From assembly GCF_002154335.2 (NCBI RefSeq), contig NZ_MTPX02000068.1, positions 62,001 through 126,000 of the forward strand: a stretch of 64,000 nt of DNA. The letters run 5' to 3'. A program made the translations under genes and the position numbers. Source of the stretch: Actinomyces ruminis (GTDB taxonomy: Bacteria; Actinomycetota; Actinomycetes; Actinomycetales; Actinomycetaceae). How positions within the stretch are numbered: position 1 is the stretch's first letter; each line of letters opens with the position of its first letter. Shown here piece by piece: positions 55,778 through 64,000 of the stretch. The notes under the pieces were generated by a model that did not search any database, was not told the origin of the DNA, and worked only from the letters and a program-made list of their open reading frames with translations.

Positions 55778-56940
55778 TCAGGCCACGACCACGCGCCAGC
55801 CGCGGGCGTCCAGGGCGTCCTCCAGTCCCTGCGCGGCGGCAGGCATCACCGAGAGCATCGCCAGACCGGCGCTCTGGCCGGGCGAGTGCTCCATGGCGAA
55901 GTCCTCGATGTTCACGCCGGCCTCGCCGACGTCGGAGAACAGCCGGCCCAGCGAGCCGGCGGAGTCGGGCACCAGCACCTGCACCTGCGCGTAGCGGCGT
56001 GGAGCCCCGCCGTGCTTGCCGGGGATGCGGGCCTGTCCGGCGTTGCCGCGGGTCATCACGTCGGTGATGGCGCCGACGGCGCCCGGGGCAATGGTGGCGG
56101 CGTCCCCCGCCGCGGTGTAGGCGGGGTCGCCGGGGTCGACGGCGGCCGGAGATATCCCGGCGATGAGGACATCCAGGTCGCCGCGCAGCTGACGCAGCAT
56201 CTCCACCACCGGCCCGGCGTTGCCAACCACGATGGCCGACCACAGTCTGGGATCGGAGGCGGCGATACGGGTGGTGTCCCGCAGCCCCTGCCCGGCCAGG
56301 CCCAGCGCGTTCTCGGGGGTGGTCTCCAGCCGCGCGGCCAGCAGGGAGCTGACCAGTTGCGGCACGTGACTGACGGCAGCCACGGCGGCGTCGTGCTCGG
56401 CGGCGTTCATACGCACCGGGGTGGCGCCGACGTCGACGGCCAGGTTGCGCACCGCCAGTTCGGCCTCCGGGGCGGCGCCGTCGGCGACCACCACCCAGGG
56501 GCGGCCGGCGAACAGGTCGGAGTCGGCGGCACCGGCGCCGGAGCGCTCCCGCCCGGCCATGGGGTGGGAGCGACATAGCGGCGCGCACCCGGCCCACCGT
56601 GGCGGCGCACCTCGGCGGCGATACGTGCCTTGACGCTGGCGACGTCGGTCACGACCGCGCCCGGGTGGGCCGTCAGCTCACGCAACACAACCTGCGCGGT
56701 CACGTCCGGCGGGGTGGCCACCACGATCAGGGTTGGCTCGGGGCTGTGCTCGTCGCGCACCTGTCCGGCGCCCATGTCGCGGGCGAGCGCCAGGGAGGTG
56801 GGTGAGGTGTCGGCCAGCTGCACCTCCACGCCGGCAGCGGTCAGCGCCAGCGCCAGGGAGGTGCCCAGCAGGCCGGTGCCGACTACCAGCACCGGCCCCC
56901 GGGTGGCGAGCGGAGCAGACGGATTTCCGGCGGCGCTCAC
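55778..56940 (-). CDS. tyrA: Prephenate dehydrogenase with C-terminal ACT domain, one frameshift
   Basis: About 388 residues; tyrosine biosynthesis. LVVGTGLLGTSLALAL is the NAD(P) motif, VVTDVASVKARIAAEV follows, and after the break YVGSHPMAGRERSG carries the catalytic-His region; HVPQLVSSLLA is also typical. The last 80 residues (VQVLVPDSAGSLGRLFSDVG) form an ACT domain, the likely site of tyrosine feedback. The break at about 56573 is one C lost in GGC. The GTG overlaps the rluB stop. Confidence 0.9.
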
Positions 56941-57896
56941 AGGCCCACCTCCCGCTGTAGGGCACTGACCTCGGCGCCGGTCAGGGCCCGCATGGCGCCG
57001 GGCCGCAGGTAACCCAGGGTAAGGGGGCCCAGGCGGGTGCGGGACAGGCGGATCACCGGGTGGCCGACGGCGGCCAGCATGCGGCGCACGATCCGGTTGC
57101 GGCCAGAGTGCAGGGTGATCTCCATGATCGAGGCATTGGGCGAGGAGTCCTTGACCACCGCCCGGTCGGCGGCGATCGGCCCGTCCTCCAGCTCGACGCC
57201 CTGCCTGAGCCGCCGCGGCAGGCCCGCGCCGACCCGGCCCTTGACCACGGCCACGTAGGTTTTGGCGACCTCGTAGCTGGGGTGGGTGAGTCGGTGGGTG
57301 AGTTCGCCGTCGTTTGACAGCAGCAGCAGCCCCTCGGTGTCCGCGTCCAACCGGCCCACATGCACCAGCCGCAGCGCGGCGGCCTTCTCCGCTCCGCCCA
57401 GCTGTTCGGCGTGCTCGGCCAGGTACCGCGCGGCGTACTCGGCGACGGTGGGCCGTCCCTGCGGGTCCTCCATGGTGGTGACCACGCCGGCGGGCTTGTG
57501 CAGCATGATCGTGATGACGTCGGGATCGGTGAGCACCCGGGAGCCGTCCACGCGGATCTCCTGAGTACTGGGATCCACGCGCACTCCGGGCTCGGTGACC
57601 CGCACCCCGTCCACGCTCACCCTCCCGCCGGCGATCAGCTGCTCGCATACGCGCCGTGAGCCCAGGCCGGCGTGGGCCAGCACCTTCTGCAGCCGTTGCC
57701 CGCCCGCAACGTAGGGATCTTCGGGACGCGGGTGGTCGTCCTGATAGGCGTCGCCGGCAGCAGCGGCGTGGGCGGTACCGTGCGCGTCGGTCTCGTAGTC
57801 GATTTCTTCGAGGTCGTCATCGTCGTAGAACTCCTCGGCGCCGAAGTCCAGTACGGCGTCCGTGCGCTCGTCGCGGTGGTCCTGGCTTGCGTTCAC
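56937..57896 (-). CDS. rluB: 23S rRNA pseudouridine synthase, RluB/RsuA type
   Basis: A 319-residue enzyme. An acidic N-terminus precedes an S4 domain (QRLQKVLAHAGLGSRRVCEQ) and the catalytic domain with the Asp motif VGRLDADTEGLLLLSNDG, then HSGRNRIVRRMLAAVGHPV. Substrate position in rRNA is inferred from family. GTGA overlap with scpB upstream and with tyrA downstream. Confidence 0.93.
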   Translation of the reverse strand: MNASQDHRDERTDAVLDFGAEEFYDDDDLEEIDYETDAHGTAHAAAAGDAYQDDHPRPEDPYVAGGQRLQKVLAHAGLGSRRVCEQLIAGGRVSVDGVRVTEPGVRVDPSTQEIRVDGSRVLTDPDVITIMLHKPAGVVTTMEDPQGRPTVAEYAARYLAEHAEQLGGAEKAAALRLVHVGRLDADTEGLLLLSNDGELTHRLTHPSYEVAKTYVAVVKGRVGAGLPRRLRQGVELEDGPIAADRAVVKDSSPNASIMEITLHSGRNRIVRRMLAAVGHPVIRLSRTRLGPLTLGYLRPGAMRALTGAEVSALQREVGL

Positions 57897-58531
57897 GGCA
57901 GTATTCTCCCGCTGATCTCGTCTTCGATGTCTCCCAGGGCGGAGGTGTCGGGCAGGTAGGGTGCCAGGGGAGGCAGGTCGTCCAGCGAGTCCAGGCCCAG
58001 GTACTCCAGGAATTCGCCCGTGGTGCGGTACAGGATGGCGCCGGTGGATTCGCTGCCCGCCTCCTCGATCAGGCCGCGGGCGTGCAGGGTGCGCACCACG
58101 CCGTCGACGTTGACGCCGCGGATGGCCGCGATCCGGCCGCGGGTGACGGGCTGTCGATAGGCGATCACAGCCAGAGTCTCCAGGGCCGCCTGCGACAGGC
58201 GGGCGGTGGCGCCGCCGATGACGAAGCGCTCCACCAGGTCGCTGAACCTGGGTGCCGAGGCCAGCCGCCAGCCACCGGCGGCGCGGCGCAGCACGAAGCC
58301 GCGCGCCCGCACGTCACCGGCGGTCGGCGCCTCGCCGGCGTACTCGGCGGCCAGGGATTCCAACAGCGCTTCGACGACGGCCTCCTCCCGGTCCAGAACC
58401 GCGGCCAAGGCGGCCGCGGTGACCGGCTCGTCGGTGACCACCAGCACCGCCTCGACGGCGGCACGCAGCTCCTCGTCCGATACGGGTACGGGCAGCCGGG
58501 CGGCCATGGGTGACGACTCCGGGGTGCTCAT
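57893..58531 (-). CDS. scpB: Segregation and condensation protein B
   Basis: A 212-residue winged-helix subunit of the Smc-ScpAB condensin. LRAAVEAVLVVTDEPVTAAA at the N-terminus, LSQAALETLAVIAYRQPVTR and IRGVNVDGVVRTLHARGLIE are family hallmarks. Its ATG overlaps the scpA stop. Confidence 0.95.
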   Translation of the reverse strand: MSTPESSPMAARLPVPVSDEELRAAVEAVLVVTDEPVTAAALAAVLDREEAVVEALLESLAAEYAGEAPTAGDVRARGFVLRRAAGGWRLASAPRFSDLVERFVIGGATARLSQAALETLAVIAYRQPVTRGRIAAIRGVNVDGVVRTLHARGLIEEAGSESTGAILYRTTGEFLEYLGLDSLDDLPPLAPYLPDTSALGDIEDEISGRILP

Positions 58532-59383
58532 GCGAACTCCTCCTCCAGTTCGGTGCCGGTCATGCCGCCCGCTTCCACCTCGCCGCGCCAGGTGACCGTG
58601 ATTTCCTCCATGGGGGCATCCTGGGCCAGCTCAACACCGCCCTGCCGGTACATGATCAACAGGGCAAGGAAGCGGGCGACGACGACGGCGGTGCGGCCCG
58701 CGTCCGCGGTCAGCTCGGTGAAGGTCAGGGTGCCGGCCCGCCGCAGCCGATCGGCAAGGATGCGCAGCTGCTGCCCAACCGGGACGCGCTCGTGCAGGTG
58801 CACGGTCTGCACGCCCGGGTCGCGGGGACGGGTGAACACGTCGGCCGCGATGCGAGCCAGGTTCTCGGCGTCGATGGTGGCCACGAGCCGGGGCAGCAGC
58901 GCCGCCAGCTCGGGGGGCAGGGCGACCACGCGCGGATGGGTGCGGGAGGCGGTTTCGGCGCGAGTGCGGAAGGCGGCCGCCGCCTCCTTGTAGGCGCGGT
59001 ACTGCAGCAGCCGAGCGAACAGCAGGTCGCGGGCCTCCAGCAGCTCCATGTCCTCGTCGGCCTCATCGGGGTCGTGCGGGAGCAGCCGGTGAGCCTTGAG
59101 GGCGAGCAGCGTGGAGGCGACGACCAGGAACTCGCTGGCGTGCCCCAGGTCGCCGTCGGCGCGCATGTAGGCAATGAACTCGTCGGTGACCTCCGCCAGG
59201 GCCAGCTCGGTAATGTCCAAGCGCTTGCGGGCGATCAGGGTGAGCAGCAGGTCGAAGGGCCCCTCGAACTGAGGCAGGTTGACGCTGAAGCCGGGCAGCT
59301 GTACCCGCGCCGCGGTGTCGGATTGGGCGGCACCGTCCAGCGGCGGCTGGGAGGCGGCCGATGGGACGCTCCCGGAGCGGGAA

Positions 59384-59394
<11 letters not shown>
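58528..59394 (-). CDS. scpA: Segregation and condensation protein A
   Basis: About 288 residues; the kleisin that bridges Smc heads. FEGPFDLLLTLIARKRLDIT is the conserved N-terminal segment and ASEFLVVASTLLALKAHRLL follows; the C-terminal winged helix contains VARFLALLIMYRQGGVELAQ. The ATG at 59394 is used; a TTG at 59406 is in frame. It overlaps the parA 3' end. Confidence 0.93.
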
Positions 59395-60269
<875 letters not shown>

Positions 60270-60275
60270 ACGGGC

Positions 60276-60281
60276 AGCCTA
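60276..60281 (-). promoter_or_regulatory. -10 element of leaderless parA
   Basis: TAGGCT on the reverse strand, six bases before the GTG at 60269, lies in the gap to xerD and supports that start. Confidence 0.45.
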
Positions 60282-60334
60282 GTCGAAGAGGCCGCGCGGG
60301 GCGCGGCGACCGTCCCGGTGAACGCCCATCGCGG

Positions 60335-61231
60335 TCAGCCGCGGGCGCGCGGGTGGCTGGTGGCGTACACCTCGCGCAGGTGGTCGACGGTGACCTTGGT
60401 GTAGATCTGGGTGGTGGTAACCGAGGCGTGGCCGAGCATCTCCTGCACCACGCGCACGTCCGCGCCGCCGGCGAGCAGATGGGTGGCGAAGGAGTGGCGC
60501 AGCGTGTGCGGGGAGATGTGTCGTTCCTCCTCCGCGCCGGTGCCCGTGAGCCCGGCGCGCTGGGCCGTCTGCTGCAGCACCGCCCAGGCGGACTGGCGTG
60601 ACAGGGGCCGGCCGAGGGTGTTGAGGAATACCTCGGGCACTCCCCTGCCCCGGGCGGCCAGCACGGGGCGGCCCCGCACCAGGTAGGCGTCCAGGGCCTC
60701 CCAGGCGAACTGCCCCATGGGCACGATCCGCTCCTTGCGGCCCTTGCCGAACAGGCGTAGGCAGCCGGAGTCGGCGTCCAGGTCATCGATCACCAGCCCG
60801 ACGGCCTCGGAGATGCGGGCGCCGGTCGCGTACAGCAGCTCCAGCAGGGCGCGGTCGCGCAAGGACACCGGAGAGTCGTCAGTGTTGGCGGCCTCCAGCA
60901 GGCGACGTACCTCGTCGACGGTGAGGGCCTTGGGCAGGCGCCGCCCCACCTGGGGCGGGCGCACGGCGGCGGAGGGGTCGGCGTCGGTGACGCCCTCGGC
61001 GTGCAGGAACTTGTGCCAGCCGCGTACCGCGGTGACCGTGCGGGAGGCGGAGGAGGCGGCCAGAGGGCGGCCGCCGTCGGCACCGGTGCGCAGCGCCTCC
61101 AGGAAGGCGGCCACGTCCGTCTCGGCGACCGCGGCGGGGGTACGGATCGAGCGGGCGCGCAGGAAATCGGCGTAGCGGCCCAGGTCGCGCTCATAGGCGG
61201 CCAGCGTGTTGGGGCTGAGCCCGCGCTCCAC
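60335..61231 (-). CDS. xerD: Tyrosine recombinase XerD
   Basis: A 298-residue recombinase for chromosome dimer resolution. The core-binding domain spans about 1-95; catalytic residues are Arg in [11 protein letters not shown], Lys in [12 protein letters not shown], HxxR in [14 protein letters not shown], His in [10 protein letters not shown] and Tyr in IYTKV. The only start codon is the GTG at 61231 ([10 protein letters not shown]), yet similarity extends about 15 residues further (GYLAHLR), with no start before the secG stop. Either the N-terminus is short or a base is missing upstream. Confidence 0.9.
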   Translation of the reverse strand: MERGLSPNTLAAYERDLGRYADFLRARSIRTPAAVAETDVAAFLEALRTGADGGRPLAASSASRTVTAVRGWHKFLHAEGVTDADPSAAVRPPQVGRRLPKALTVDEVRRLLEAANTDDSPVSLRDRALLELLYATGARISEAVGLVIDDLDADSGCLRLFGKGRKERIVPMGQFAWEALDAYLVRGRPVLAARGRGVPEVFLNTLGRPLSRQSAWAVLQQTAQRAGLTGTGAEEERHISPHTLRHSFATHLLAGGADVRVVQEMLGHASVTTTQIYTKVTVDHLREVYATSHPRARG

Positions 61232-61339
61232 CCGCAGATGGGCGAGGTAGCCGGCGCGGGCCCGCTCGAGGGCGTCCCCGCGGGGGTCGGCCCCCGGGCG
61301 TGAGGTGTCGACGGCTGGTTTCGTGGCGGCCTCGTCCGT

Positions 61340-61581
61340 TCAGGCGAAGCGGGCCAGCAGGCCCAGGCCGACGATGGTGGCGGCCCATACCAGGCGACGC
61401 CGATGGTGATGCGATTGAGGTTTCGCTCGGCCACGCCGGAGGAACCGGCGGAGGAGGTGATGCCGCCGCCGAACATGTCCGAAAGGCCGCCGCCCCTGCC
61501 CTTGTGCATGAGGATCGTCATGATCAGGAAGAAGCTGGACAGCACCAGCAGCACTTGCAGGATGATCGTCAGCGTGCCCAC
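61340..61581 (-). CDS. secG: Preprotein translocase subunit SecG, one frameshift
   Basis: About 80 residues with two membrane helices: LTIILQVLLVLSSFFLIMTI and, after repair, the segment ATIVGLGLLARFA. The central loop HKGRGGGLSDMFGGG is the SecG signature. At about 61390 GGG is read as GG, between GVAW and WAATIVG. In actinobacteria secG follows the gap-pgk-tpiA operon, as here. Confidence 0.93.
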
Positions 61582-61742
61582 GCGGTTCCCTTCGTTGTCG
61601 ATTCGGCCGGTTCGGGCCCGGCGGCGGCCAGGCGGCCCGCCGCTTCGTGGGCGACTCTACCCGATCCCCTCCCCCGTGTATGCGCGTGCGCCCGGCCCCA
61701 ACGAGGGGGCCGGGCGCACCTGCCGTCTACGCGTGATTGGGG

Positions 61743-62520
61743 TCAGGCGTAGAAGCCGGCCATCTGCGCGAAGGAGTCGGCCTTCAGCGAGGCACCGCCG
61801 ACGAGGGCGCCGTCGATGTCGGGCTGCGCCATGAGCTCCTTGATATTGGCGGGCTTGGCGGAGCCGCCGTACAGGACGCGGGTGGCGTCGGCGGTGGCGT
61901 CTCCGTAGTCGGCGCGCAGAGCCTCACGGATGGCGCCGCAGACCTCCTGAGCGTCCTCGGCGGTGGCGGTCTCACCGGTGCCGATGGCCCAGATGGGCTC
62001 GTAGGCGATGACGATCTTGGCGACGTCCTCGGCCGACCAGCCTGCCAGGCAGCGCGGATCTGGCCGAGCACGAAGTCCACGTGAGTGCCGGCCTTGCGGA
62101 CCTCGAGGCTTCGCCGCAGCACAGGATCGGCGTCATGCCGGCGTCCAGGACCTTGCGGGCCTTGGCCCCAACCAGCTCGTCGGACTCGCCGTGGTACTCG
62201 CGGCGCTCGGAGTGGCCCATGACCACGTAGCTGCAGCCGAGCTTGGTGAGCATGGCGGTGGAGATCTCGCCGGTGTAGGCGCCGTTGTCGTGGATGGACA
62301 CGTCCTGGGCGCCGTACTTGATGTCCAGCGAGTCGGCCTCGACGATCGTCTGCACGGTGCGGATGTCCGTGAACGGTGGGATGACCAGGACCTCGCACTT
62401 GGAGTAGTCGTGGCCGGCGTCGCTCAGGGCCATGGCCAGGCCCTGCACCAGGTGGTTGGCCTCGAGGTGGTCGAGGTTCATCTTCCAGTTGCCCGCCATC
62501 AGCGGGGTGCGGTTGCTCAT
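61743..62520 (-). CDS. tpiA: Triosephosphate isomerase, two frameshifts
   Basis: About 259 residues; glycolysis. [12 protein letters not shown] contains the catalytic Lys, [15 protein letters not shown] the His and [20 protein letters not shown] the Glu; [15 protein letters not shown] binds phosphate. Bases are missing at about 62107 (CCGE to [19 protein letters not shown]) and 62050 (GCCC read as GCC before TGGCAGGCTGG). Located 57 bases downstream of pgk. Confidence 0.94.
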
Positions 62521-62577
62521 CTGCGTTTCCTTATCCGTGTTCCCTCGCGGGAATCCTCTGTGTGATGGGGGGTGAGT

Positions 62578-63770
62578 TCAGTCGTCCAGGACGGCGATGC
62601 CGGGCAGGGTCTTGCCCTCCAGCAGCTCCAGGGAGGCACCGCCACCGGTGGAGATGTGGGAGAAGGTCGACTCGTCGAAGCCGAGCGTGCGCACGGCCGC
62701 GGCGGAGTCGCCGCCGCCGATCACGGAGAAGGCGTCCGAGGCGGAGATCGCCTGGGCGACGGCCTTGGTGCCCTCGGCGAAGGCTGCGAACTCGAACACG
62801 CCCATGGGGCCGTTCCAGACGACGGTCTTGGAGGAGGCGATCGCCTGGGCGAACAGCTCGCGGGTCTTGGGGCCGATGTCCAGGCCCATTTGGTCGGCGG
62901 GAATGGCGTCGGCGGCGACCACGGTGGCCGGGGCATCCGCCTTGAACTCGGGGGCGACGACGGTGTCGACGGGCAGCAGCAGTTCGACGCCGTTAGCTTG
63001 GCGGTCTCGAGGTAGCCCTTGACCGTGTCGATCTGGTCCTCTTCCAGCAGGGAGGTACCGACCTCGTAGCCCTGCGCGGCGAGGAAGGTGTAGGCCATGC
63101 CGCCACCGATCAAGAGGCGGTCGGCCTTGCCCAGCAGGTTGGCGATGACGCCGAGCTTGTCGGAGACCTTGGAGCCGCCCAGCACCACGGTGTAGGGGCG
63201 CTCGGGGTCGTTGACGGCCTTGCCGAGGGACTCGATCTCCTTGGCGACCAGCAGCCCGGAGGCGGCCGGGAGGATGCGGGCGACGTCGTAGACGGAGGCC
63301 TGCTTGCGGTGCACGACACCGAAGCCGTCGGAGACGAACACGTCGGCCAGGGCGGCGAGCTGCTCGGCGAAGGCGGCGCGCTCGGCGTCGTCCTTGGAGG
63401 TCTCGGCGGCGTTGAAGCGCACGTTCTCCAGCAGCACGATGTTGCCGGGCTCGAGCGCGGCGACGGCGGCCTGGGCGCTCTCGCCCACGGTGTCCTGCGC
63501 GAGAGTGACCTTCACGCCCGTCAGCTCGGCCAGGCGCGTGGCGACCGGGGCGAGGGAGAAGTCGGGGTTGACCTGGCCCTTGGGGCGGCCCAGGTGGGCG
63601 ACGATGATGACCTTGGCGCCCGCGTCGAGCAGGGTCTTCAGGGTCGGCAGGGCGGCGCGGATACGGCCGTCGTCGGTGATGTTCTTGTCGGCGTCGAGCG
63701 GAACGTTGAAGTCGGAGCGGACCAGGACGCGCTTGCCCTTCAGGTCGCCGAGGGACTCGATGGTCTTCAT
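62578..63770 (-). CDS. pgk: Phosphoglycerate kinase, one frameshift
   Basis: About 397 residues. [11 protein letters not shown] and AHLGRPKG form the substrate site, [11 protein letters not shown] and the C-terminal GPMGVFEF and [10 protein letters not shown] the nucleotide site. At about 62995 one G is lost (AAGGCTAAC read as AAGCTAAC), so LETAK should run into [16 protein letters not shown] lies before the ATG. Between gap and tpiA. Confidence 0.95.
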
Positions 63771-63837
63771 GGAACCTCGCAGTGCTGTGTTAGTGGGGTT
63801 GGTGGGTGGATGGTTGTTGAACTCGCGCCGGTAGCGG

Positions 63838-63876
63838 CGGACGCCCGCGCACGCGAGTGGCGTGCGCGGGCGTCCG
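63838..63876. terminator. Perfect 17-bp hairpin between gap and pgk
   Basis: CGGACGCCCGCGCACGC and its exact complement flank GAGTG. It lies in the 144-base gap between the gap stop and the pgk start. No T-run follows, so partial termination or mRNA processing or stabilisation of the glycolytic transcript is likely. Confidence 0.6.
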
Positions 63877-63914
63877 TCAGTGGCTCACAGTGGTGAGTGC
63901 CGGCTTACGCGGAC

Positions 63915-64000
63915 TCAGGCGAGCTTCTCGCAGACCAGGGCGGTGAGCTGAACGAGGCGGTTGGAGTAACCCCACTCGTTGTCGTACCAGGACACGACCT
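63915..64000 (-). CDS. gap: Glyceraldehyde-3-phosphate dehydrogenase, C-terminal end only
   Basis: The last 27 codons enter from the right edge: VVSWYDNEWGYSNRLVQLTA and then LVCEKLA, ending at the TGA at 63915-63917. WYDNEWGYSNR is the conserved C-terminal GAPDH motif. It is the upstream gene of the gap-pgk-tpiA-secG order. Confidence 0.95.
   Translation of the reverse strand, partial: VVSWYDNEWGYSNRLVQLTALVCEKLA

Overview
The window is a 64 kb piece of a high-GC actinobacterial chromosome, and the gene content fits an Actinomyces-like member of the Actinomycetaceae. The pointers are RbpA, OpcA, a garA/merR/DUF151/merR block in the order known from mycobacteria, a fused Cmk-Der protein, a xerD/parA/scpA/scpB/rluB run, the sucrose PTS genes and a bile-salt-hydrolase-like enzyme that would suit a host-associated bacterium. 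The assignment is an inference from families and gene order.

Layout. 1-4550: end of a DSHCT helicase, lnt and a dolichol-phosphate-mannose-synthase-like gene in one operon, then rbpA and phosphofructokinase. 4587-7786: a decayed alpha/beta hydrolase, a tiny HTH protein and a two-gene ABC exporter. 8043-12945: sucrose uptake (scrR, scrA, scrB). 13017-16372: phosphate transporter Pit with a Pho-box-like repeat, and an Hsp70-like ATPase. 16422-20010: an aldo/keto reductase and the GarA/MerR/DUF151/MerR block. 20157-25348: oxidative pentose-phosphate genes (gnd divergent from zwf-opcA-pgl). 25493-31698: an aldo/keto reductase, a membrane-anchored secreted HNH nuclease, an S4 RNA-binding protein, an esterase, a HAD phosphatase, DUF47 and a second PiT transporter. 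31700-41471: a glycan locus of ROK regulator, ABC sugar importer, GH38 alpha-mannosidase and PHP metallohydrolase. 41592-47566: a BSH-like Ntn hydrolase, a DUF4258/DUF2283 pair, and TetR divergent from two HXXEE proteins, an SDR and an MFS carrier. 47605-52495: a GyrI-like protein, tRNA-Pro, a rhodanese left from a broken moeZ, pgi, tag and a HEAT-repeat gene between two related 120-bp inverted-repeat elements. 52540-64000: cmk-der, a ketopantoate-reductase-like gene, tyrA, rluB, scpB, scpA, parA, xerD, secG, tpiA, pgk and the end of gap.

Many genes form tight operons with ATGA or GTGA stop/start overlaps. Several monocistronic or first genes have no Shine-Dalgarno sequence but carry a TAnnnT-type -10 hexamer 6-7 bases before the start codon, the signature of leaderless transcripts.

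Caveat. As printed, more than thirty single-base deletions interrupt about twenty genes, many of them essential (lnt, gnd, opcA, pgl, pgi, cmk-der, tyrA, parA, secG, tpiA, pgk). Most can be repaired by adding one base to a G or C run, typically GGG read as GG. I treat these as probable consensus errors and give each gene its full repaired span, noting the break. The alpha/beta hydrolase (stop codon plus shift) and the moeZ remnant look like real decay.
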